Assembly: GCA_905221605.1 (NCBI GenBank)
Contig: CAJNDS010000757.1
Location: 135,001 to 197,000 of the forward strand
Direction: 5' to 3'
Source of the DNA: Symbiodinium natans
Taxonomy: Eukaryota; Sar; Dinophyceae; Suessiales; Symbiodiniaceae
Length of the DNA: 62,000 bases
Shown: one piece after another, positions 38,650-49,900 of the stretch
Layout: the number at the start of each line of letters is the position of its first letter
Position numbering within the stretch: the first letter of the stretch is position 1
Translations under genes and position numbers: made by a program
The notes under the pieces: model-generated
Databases searched by the model: none
Told to the model about the DNA's origin: nothing
Seen by the model: only the letters and a program-made list of their open reading frames with translations

Positions 38650-39480
38650 GCCACAAACATACTATATTGACGCCGTGGAACATATGAACTTGTTCGAAAC
38701 TTATGTTGGACTTATTTTACGTCCGGATTAAGTAGGAGATAAGTTGTGTATAAGTTCGAAGGCTTGCTTTTTTATCGTTTTCATGAACAGCACCTTTTTT
38801 TCGACAACGCGGGCACACAGCTTAAGGCATGGCAGAAAAATATGCCCAGAATTGCAGAGAGACCTTTTGCTTCTTGCAAGCATGGCAAGACAAAACGTGC
38901 GAAAACAAGGAAAAAGCAGGCCAACTCCGCGGACATTGGCATTTTGTTTGCGGACCGGCTCGCGGACGCCCGCGGACAGCAGACGACGCCAGATGGTAGC
39001 GGCGCGGGGTCCGGGTTTATATGAGCCCATGCAGGCGGACATCCCCCGCGCGGACGTGGACGTCCGCGAGCCAGGGCTTGACCTATATTGTCGCGGACAT
39101 TGGCGGACACCTGGCGGACACCTGGCGGACAAGGCACGCAAGCGTCCCGAGGTGGCCGGGGAGGCTTTAACGCTGCCAGGCAACTATAGAATATCTGTTG
39201 CAGGGGCTGCAAGACCGATTTCTTCAGTTTTAGCTGAGATGCATGCGCGAACCCGGGAACAACATCCCAAAATGTAAAACAGATAAATAGAGATAAGTTC
39301 TATATAAGTTTGTTTGACATAACACGCATAAGTTCCTAAGTCCGAGATATGTCAAGCAAAAAATGTCGAACTTATCTGGAACTTAATTATATAAAACAAA
39401 CTTAACTCCAAGATAAACAGCTTAATCGATACATATCACACACATATCACGTACTTATAAGTCGATAAGTCGGCGGGGTC
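38650..39480. mobile_element. AT-flanked insertion inside copy 2 intron
   Basis: AT-rich flanks share GAGATAAGTT(G/C)T(G/A)TATAAGTT (38731 and 39290), with inverse copies near 39366 and 39450. The GC-rich core has GGCGGACA repeats (39100-39130) and a 177-codon + frame (38744-39277) that looks non-conserved and overlaps long minus frames. No transposase recognised. Confidence 0.45.
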
Positions 39481-39639
39481 AATTAAGTATTCCCTCTTCT
39501 AAGGGTAATATGCGTGAAAGCACCCGGTAGGGTTGGCGGGAGACGCCGCACCTGCCCACAAAACGCGCTGACGCGCGGGAGGCGTTCGCATCTTCGTCCG
39601 CGAACGACAACCCTCTGCCTGTTCTTGGGGTGTCGTGAA

Positions 39640-39950
39640 GCTTTCGTTGATGCATGGGTGGATGTTGTGATGGATGTCGCGATGGATGGCGAGTTGTCTT
39701 CGTGAAGGTTTTTCGTTAACGTTGATGTATGGATGGATGCTGTGACGGATGTCGTGATGGATGGCAGGTGGTCTTCATGAAGGTTCTTCGTTATCGATGT
39801 CGTGATGGATGTCCTGATGGATAGCGCGTGGTCTTCGTGAAAGCTCTTCGTTATCGATGTCGTGATGGATGTCCTGATGGATGGCCGGTGGGCTGGATGT
39901 CGTCATGAATGATGCATGGATGGATGGCGTGATGCGAGGTCTTAATCGTG
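39640..39950. repeat. GATGGATGTCGTGATGGATG minisatellite
   Basis: About four 60-70-bp copies, each with GTGGTCTTC(G/A)TGAA(G/A)G.TCTTCGTTA, followed by GGATGGATGGCG. Confidence 0.85.
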
Positions 39951-40041
39951 GCTCGAAAAAACTTTCGGGACAACCGTTCTCTGTATTGTTTTTTTTTCAA
40001 TGTTTGGGGGGCTCTTAAGCAAATAGTAGTTTATGGTTTAG

Positions 40042-40108
40042 GATGTGTCAGAATAAGGAGCCCGATGATGACGGCTACGTCGACGTGGCAACATCGGCCT
40101 GCTTCTGA
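40042..40108 (+). CDS. duplicated terminal exon, copy 2
   Basis: Frame MCQNKEPDDDGYVDVATSAC-F then TGA; 3 amino-acid differences in 21 from copy 1, and three silent changes. Confidence 0.6.
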
Positions 40109-40433
40109 GTATTGTTAAGATCGGAAGCGCTAACATCCTACTTACACCCTAAAGCCCTGAAGCCCCAAATCAAATCCTGAAGCCCTAAACCTCAACCCCT
40201 AAAGCCCGAAAGCCCTAAGCCCCAAACCCAAAATCCGGAAGCCTCTTCAAAGCCCAACCCCCAAAGCTCTAAGCCCCCAAGGCCCTGCGCCGAAAATCCT
40301 TGATGCCATAACCACTCTTAATCCACCCTAAACCCTCAACCCTCAACCCTAAACCCTAAACCCTAAACCCTAAACCCACAGGCCGCAACCCCCCAACTCG
40401 AATGCCCTAAAGCCCTGAGGGTAACACGTGGTA

Positions 40434-40505
40434 GCCCAGTGGTACCTTTTGCCCTTTGTTTGGTTCCAGTTTCACTCATAAAGGAACCACGGGGGGTTGA
40501 GAAGA
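40434..40505 (+). mobile_element. family A element, left part
   Basis: GTGGTAGCCCAGTGGTACCTTTTG...GGTTCCAGTTTCACTCATAAAG..ACC; the right end is not clear. Confidence 0.55.
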
Positions 40506-40601
40506 ACAACCCCAAACCCTAAACCCTAAACCTTGAACCCTAAACCCTAAACTCTAAACCCAGTAAGCTTTGTGAGTGCCGTAGCCTTTTGTGTTGCTCA
40601 G

Positions 40602-40709
40602 GCCCCTTCGTGGTCGTTCATGCGGGGGCTTTGTTGGTTCAGGGGTGAGACGACTGTTCCTCCGTCGGAAACTATCCGCCCCAGGGCTGAGTACATTACA
40701 TACACCTGA
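40602..40709 (+). CDS. candidate terminal exon, 35 codons
   Basis: GTTGCTCAG|G acceptor; frame APSWSFMRGLCWFRGETTVP-PSETIRPRAEYITYT then TGA. Confidence 0.45.
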   Translation, partial: APSWSFMRGLCWFRGETTVPPSETIRPRAEYITYT

Positions 40710-40991
40710 TGAGCATCCCGAATGATTTCTGTGCTATCGTCTTGGCCTTTCCCTTGCCAAGTTTGCAATTAGAATTTGAGAGCACGCCCACTGGGCTCTA
40801 GCCTCAAGCAACCAACCAATTTCCTAAAGCCCTAAACGCCACCAAAACCCAAACCAAAAGCCCCGAAGTTTCCAAACATAACGACATCCCGAATGCTGAG
40901 AGACCCGGTGCGAGTAGGTTCTACAATTCTGTAGACTCACAGAAGTTAGCCTTTAGTTCCCTTGCTTTAGGTTTAGGGTGTGGGTCTTCAG

Positions 40992-41057
40992 GTAAACTGG
41001 TGCGGTGGAATGCCCAGATATCTGAGGCACGCTAGGAAATGCGCAAAGGGGCTTTGA
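40992..41057 (+). CDS. candidate terminal exon, 21 codons
   Basis: TCTTCAG|G acceptor; frame VNWCGGMPRYLRHARKCAKG-L then TGA. 41060-41370 after it is degenerate CCCTAAA-like sequence. Confidence 0.45.
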   Translation, partial: VNWCGGMPRYLRHARKCAKGL

Positions 41058-41373
41058 GGGGTTCCACCATTCAGGCAAACCCCCTAAACCCTGAACCCTG
41101 AACCATAAGCCCTAAACCCTGAATTCCACAGCTGCCCAAGCCCTAAGCCCATTTAAATCTCAACCAACAGTAACTACTGCTCGAACGTCGCCGCAAGCCC
41201 GAAATCATAAACCTTAATCCCAAGACTCTCAGCCCGAAACCTCAAACTTCAAATCCCCAAAACCCTAAACCCCAGACCTTAAACCCCAAGACCCCAAACC
41301 CTTAAGCCCGAAAACCCTAAACCCCAAACCCCAAACCCTAAACCCTAAACCCGAAACCCGAAACCCCATCTGA

Positions 41374-41423
41374 GTCCCGAAGGCCCTTCCTCCGGAGGCA
41401 ACACCCTCGCAGGCCTGGAAGGG
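41374..41423 (+). CDS. candidate internal exon
   Basis: P-E-G-P-S-S-G-G-N-T-L-A-G-L-E-G then donor GTGAGG. Confidence 0.4.
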
Positions 41424-41441
41424 GTGAGGAGGGGGGGGGGG

Positions 41442-41530
41442 GGTTAGGGTTTAGGGTTTAGGGTTTAGGGTTTAGGGTTTAGGGTTTAGGGTTTAGGGTT
41501 TAGGGTTTAGGGTTTAGGGTTTAGGGTTTG
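41442..41530. repeat. telomeric array, TTTAGGG orientation
   Basis: About 12 units. Confidence 0.96.
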
Positions 41531-41633
41531 AGGTTCAGGGCCTCGGGGTGCCTCCAGGGGGGCGTTTCTATGGCTCGTAAGGCTTGAAGGGCTTGTCAGG
41601 CTTATCAGCTGCGCTTTGCGGTTTAGTTTAGGG

Positions 41634-41700
41634 TTTAGGGTTTAGGGTTTAGGGTTTAGGGTTTAGGGTTTGGGGTTTGGGGTTTGGGGTTTGGGGTTTG
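41634..41700. repeat. telomeric array, TTTAGGG passing into TTTGGGG
   Basis: Five TTTAGGG then five TTTGGGG units. Confidence 0.95.
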
Positions 41701-41763
41701 GGGCTCGTGCGTCCCTACGTCGCGCGCACGGAAGCTCCTTCACGAAGAGCGTCGATCACAGAC
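41701..41763 (+). CDS. candidate internal exon, 21 codons
   Basis: Frame GLVRPYVARTEAPSRRASIT-D ending at GTTTCGG. It precedes FtsH-A but no link to it is evident. Confidence 0.35.
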
Positions 41764-41895
41764 GTTTCGGGTTTAGGGCTACGCCCTAAACCGTATACCC
41801 TGAACATGCATGGTTTAGCCCCCCCGAGAGGGCTTAGGGCTTTAGAGTTTTGAGGGTTCGGGTTGTTGCGCGTGCGATCGTGTGGAACGGCGGGC

Positions 41896-41920
41896 TTGGC
41901 TCAAGCCAATTTTCGCTCAG
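41896..41920 (+). other. tandem relics of the dinoflagellate spliced leader
   Basis: TTGGCTCAAG (41896-41905) equals the last 10 nt of the dinoflagellate trans-spliced leader; it is followed directly by CCAATTTTCGCTCAG, a degenerate second copy of its CCATTTTGGCTCAAG part. Such buried leader relics mark genes re-inserted from trans-spliced mRNA. They lie 50-74 nt before the FtsH-A start codon, where the 5' UTR should be. Confidence 0.7.
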
Positions 41921-41969
41921 CACACAAAGTGAGACGAGCCAGTTCATTTGTACAAAGTGCCAAAGAAAC

Positions 41970-45652
<3,683 letters not shown>

Positions 45653-45658
<6 letters not shown>

Positions 45659-45756
45659 GGTTTAGGGTTTAGGGTTTAGGGTTTAGAGTTTAGGGTTTAG
45701 GGTTTAGGGTTTAGGGTTTAGGGTTTAGGGTTTAGGGTTTAGGGTTTAGGGTTAGA
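45653..45756. repeat. telomeric array, TTTAGGG orientation, at the FtsH-A stop
   Basis: About 14 units; the first TTTAG supplies the FtsH-A stop codon in frame (GAA GTT TAG). Confidence 0.95.
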
Positions 45757-46077
45757 GTTTAATATAACCCATGATTTACTTGACTACACTGTTTTTACAT
45801 ATCCTTGCCATGGCAGCCTAGGTTTAGTCCCTACGTCGTAAGCCCTACACCCTAAACCCTGTAAAACCCTGAGCCCTAAGCCCTGAACCCCAAGCCCTAA
45901 AGCTGAAACCCTAAATGCTCGGAAATGAGTGGCTCTAGTGCAGAAAAAGTCCAAAAACCAAGTCAAGAGAGGCCCAAAACCCTAAACCCAGTAAAACCCC
46001 GAACCCTGAACCCTAAACCCTAAACCCTAAACCCTAAACCCTAAACCCTAAACCCTAAACCCCAAACGTAAGGAGAG

Positions 46078-46206
46078 GGTCGGCTGGTCACAGGCAGCGC
46101 CCAGATGGCTGTAGCTGCTTACACGGGTGAGGTGATCGAAGCAAGGGGGGACGAGGATGCCGTGCCTTGCGAGACGGAGCGCACCTGGGAGCAAACTCCA
46201 ATTCAG
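46078..46206 (+). CDS. candidate exon between the FtsH genes
   Basis: GAG|AG-type acceptor; frame GRLVTGSAQMAVAAYTGEVI-EARGDEDAVPCETERTWEQT-PIQ (43 codons), then GGTTTAG. In phase 0 it could extend FtsH-A from its last exon; it could also be an early exon of FtsH-B. Not a conserved FtsH segment. Confidence 0.5.
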
Positions 46207-46321
46207 GGTTTAGGGTTTAGGGTTTAGGGTTTAGGGTTTAGGGTTTAAGGTTTAGGGTCCCCATCGCCCAAACCTTAAAGCCTGACGTCTACAGTCTCAT
46301 ATACTCATATTTCACAATGTT

Positions 46322-46627
46322 TTGTTCTCTCTCTCTCTGTTTTTCTTGCTCCAGGGTTTTGGTCTTGGTTCTGGGTTTCGGGCATGCCCCCCAGAGACCA
46401 CGAAAGGGTCGTTTTGTTTTATCTTTTGGGAGCCTAGGCGTCCGTCCAGACAGGCCAATGATGTTCCTTGGCAACCTATTCAGCGCTTAGGGATCGATGG
46501 TTGCAAGGCTTTGAGCTTAGGATGTAATGGGCTTGAGCAGAGTTCCAGGTTGTTCCTCATCATGAATTTCCAGAACACCGAATCCTGCGATCCCCTCTGC
46601 GTATATACGAAAATAAGGGAACCCTAG
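46322..46627 (+). CDS. candidate ORF, 101 codons, doubtful
   Basis: Open frame ...GFRACPPETTKGSFCFIF...PIQRLGIDGCKALSLGCNGL... then TAG. TC-rich start; it may be intron sequence or part of another element. Confidence 0.25.
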   Translation: MFSLSLFFLLQGFGLGSGFRACPPETTKGSFCFIFWEPRRPSRQANDVPWQPIQRLGIDGCKALSLGCNGLEQSSRLFLIMNFQNTESCDPLCVYTKIREP

Positions 46628-46717
46628 AATAGACCCCCAAAATCATAGGATTCCCTTCTTATAAGGACCCCAAGAAGGTACCCTGATTTTCGGCAACTCC
46701 CCATATAGACATCTCAG

Positions 46718-46735
46718 GCCATGGCAGCCGTCTAG
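46718..46735 (+). CDS. possible last exon of extended FtsH-A
   Basis: ATCTCAG|G acceptor then A-M-A-A-V and TAG. Phase fits the 46078 exon. Very short and speculative. Confidence 0.25.
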   Translation, partial: AMAAV

Positions 46736-46811
46736 AGTTTGATTGTAGGCCTGTTTAGGGTTTAGGGTTTAGGGTTTAGGGTCTAGGGTTTAGGGATAGC
46801 GATGTCGTGAC

Positions 46812-46888
46812 CACCAGCTCACAAAGCCTAGCTGGAATGCATCTTTTGGAGTTGCAGCTCACAACTTGGCAAACAAAAGCTGGAAGGG
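46812..46888 (+). CDS. possible 5' exon of FtsH-B
   Basis: Open frames here (HQLTKPSWNASFGVAAHNLA-NKSWK; or from ATG 46842 M-H-L-L-E-L-Q-L-T-T-W) end at a GTCTAG donor. No phase joined cleanly to the exon at 46970, so the FtsH-B start is unresolved. Confidence 0.3.
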
Positions 46889-46969
46889 TCTAGGGTTTAG
46901 GGTTTAGGGCTTAGGGTTTAGGGTTCAGGGTTCAGGGTTCAGGGTTCAGGGTTCAGGGGGACAGCTCAG

Positions 46970-49900
46970 GTTCACGTCTGACGGCCCTCGCAGGGGCTTC
47001 GGCACCACGCGTGCTGCGCCACGGGGCGGCAAGGCTGCGCGCAGCGCGGTGGCTCGGCTTGGACTGGCAACGCCTGAGGCCGAGAGCCGGGAGTCCACCG
47101 GCGAGGAGGTTCTGCGCCGGGTGAAGGACCTGGCTGCTGAGGCCTCTGGGGGCGCGGCACTGCCCGACACCGTAGTGAAGCACACCGCAGTGCAGGTCCT
47201 CGCCGCCCTGGCAGCCTCCGCAGCGCCTCTGGCTGCCAAGGCGGACGACGTGCCGGCGCTGCAGTCCATGGAGGCACCGCAGATGCAGATGCAGCAGCCC
47301 GGAGGAGGCTTTGAACGAGTCACCGGCCGTGTAACCTACTCGCGGCTCCTCGAGTTCGTGGATGAGGGCTCTGTGAAGCGCGTGGACTTCTATGACCGAG
47401 GCCGAACGGCTGTCGCTACTGTCTCTCTAGCCGGCCGCGAGCAAGAGCTTGTTTGTGATCTGCCGGGAGCCACGACGGGCTTCATCGAGAAGCTCGCAGC
47501 CAAGGGTGTCTCCATTGAGGTCCACCAGCCCGAGAAGCCCAGCGCCCTTCTCAGCGTCCTGGGTGATGTTGCCCTGCCGCTGCTGCTCATCGCCGGCCTG
47601 CTCTTCCTGCGCTCCCGTGCGCCGGGCGGCGGTGACGGCATCCCGGGCTTGGGCAACCAGGGCCAGGCCAAGATCATGATCACGCCCGAGACCGGCGTGA
47701 AGTTTGAGGACGTGGCCGGCATCGACGAGGCCAAAGAGGAGCTCACGGAGATCGTGGACTTCCTGAAGGCACCTGAGAGGTTTGTCAAGGTCGGCGCGAA
47801 GATCCCCCGCGGCGTGCTGCTGACCGGTCCCCCTGGCACCGGCAAGACGCTGATGGCTAAGGCGCTGGCCGGTGAGTCCGGCGTGCCGTTCATCCAGTCA
47901 TCGGCCTCTGAGTTCATCGAGCTCTTCGTGGGCGTCGGTGCCTCGCGCGTGCGAGACATCTTCAAGCAGGCCAAGGAGAAGGCGCCGTGCATCGTGTTCA
48001 TCGATGAGATCGATGCCATTGGTCGCCAGCGCGGCACCGGCATGGGCGGCGGCAACGACGAGCGCGAGCAGACTCTGAATCAGATCCTCACAGAAATGGA
48101 TGGCTTCGAGGGCAACAGCGGCGTCATCGTTGTTGCGGCCACCAACAGGCCACCTACCAGCCAGAACTTCTTCTGACATGTTTTGACTGAATATACATTA
48201 CATACATGACCGAGTGTGCTGCTGCTTCTGCGAGCTTCTTTGCAGCCCTGCCCACGCGTGAACAGGTCGGATATCCTGGATAATGCTTTGCTGCGTCCTG
48301 GCCGCTTCGACCGCCGCGTGCAGGTTGGCCTGCCGGATGTCAAGGGGCGCGCGCAGATCCTGGAGGTTCATATCAAGAACAAGAAGCTTGACCGTTCTTG
48401 ACAAGAATGCACTCTGTGTTCGCTAGGTTCTGTTTATAAGGGAATGTAACAAACAAAGCTGTATACGGTCACCATACGAACGGACAGCTAGCCCTAAACC
48501 CTTCAGACCCTCAACCCTAATCCTTTGTCATAGGAGGGTAACATTTTACATGTTTAAGGTACTTAAACTTAAACTCAATAAGGAATAGAAGTTTGACATT
48601 TGTTAATACTATCCCAACCATGAACTAGAAACCCCCAAACCCTAAACCCTAAACCCTAAACCCTAAACCCTAAACCCCCAAACCCCTAGGAAGCTGGACG
48701 GCGAGATCACGCTGACGGACATCGCCAAGCGCACCGCCGGCTTCTCGGGGGCTGACCTGGAGAACCTCATGAACCTTGGGGACCAAGATGAATGTGGGGG
48801 TTTTGGGTTATTACAGGTTTAGGGTTTATAGGGTTGGGGTTTGGGGTTTGGGGTTTAGGGTTTAGGGTTTAGGGTTTAGGGTTTAGTGTTTAGGGTTTAG
48901 GGTTTAGGGTTTAGGGTGTAGGAAAGGAGGTCATGAACCTTGGGGCCCACGATGAACCTGAGTGGGTTTAGGGTTGTCGGGGTTTTAGGGTTGCTAGGGT
49001 TGTTAGGGTTTAGGTTTAGGGTTTCGGGTTTAGGGTTTAGGGTGGATTCATATACCCGCTGCTACTAGAATCCCTATTGTATATACCGCAAACCCTCTGA
49101 GGATCTTCTAGGCTTCATTCCATCCCCAACTAAGACCTGGAGTATGCTCTTATTTCCTTTTTAGGGTTTAGGGTTTAGGGTTTAGGGTTTGGGGTTTCCT
49201 CTTAACCCCTTAGCACCAAGAAGGGTGCCCTTTTATTCCTAGGTTACCCTTGGGTCCAGTCATTCGCTCCGCAAGGAACGAGTCTGCCATCCTGGCGGCC
49301 AGGCGCAACAAGAATGCCATCACTATGGATGAGATTCTTGGGATGGCCCCAGTAGAGCCTTTATTCACTCTCCTTTTTTATTCTGGGGGGGGGGGGGAGG
49401 GGGTAGAGTTTAGGGTTTCGGGTTTAGGGTTTTAGGGTTTAGGGTTTAGTGTTTAGGGGCGGGAGGAGGGTTGTGAAACCAAGAACCCTCAATCCCAAAC
49501 CCCAGACCCTCAGCCCACCCATACTCCTAAACCCTAAACCCTAAACTCAAACCCTAAGCCCTAAGCCGAGGATCAGTGACGCCACCGATCGGGTTATCGC
49601 CGGTTTGGAGGGCCGCGCGCTTGCGGACAACGCGGTCGCCTGGTAGCCCTGATAGCTATATGGGTTATGGGGTTTAGGGTTTAGGGTTTAGGGCTAGGGT
49701 TTAGGGTTTCGGGTTTCGGGTTTAGGGTTTAGGCCACCTCCCGCCAACTTTCTTGCGGGGGGAGGGGGGCAGAGGGGGAGTCCTGAGGTTCCTGTTTCTA
49801 AAGCTACCCAGTACCAGTGTTTAGGGTTATGCAAATACCCGATAGCCTTTTAAGGCATTTTTTGGGTTATTGCGTTCTGTGAAATTAATTAATCCTAAAC

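Larger units (their letters stand above)
38572..40041 (+). mobile_element. GA-AG intron, family D-like, copy 2, enlarged to 1,470 nt
   Basis: Same flanking GATGTG duplication and the same family D ends (CTTAAGAAGCCCCCCCC ... GGGGGGCTCTTAAGCAAATA) as copy 1, but with a 1.3-kb insertion between them. Confidence 0.65.

Noticed and set aside
38728-39277. 177-, 151- and 143-codon overlapping ORFs
   Set aside because: All three overlap in a GC-rich insert with internal repeats; no frame stands out and no domain is recognised.
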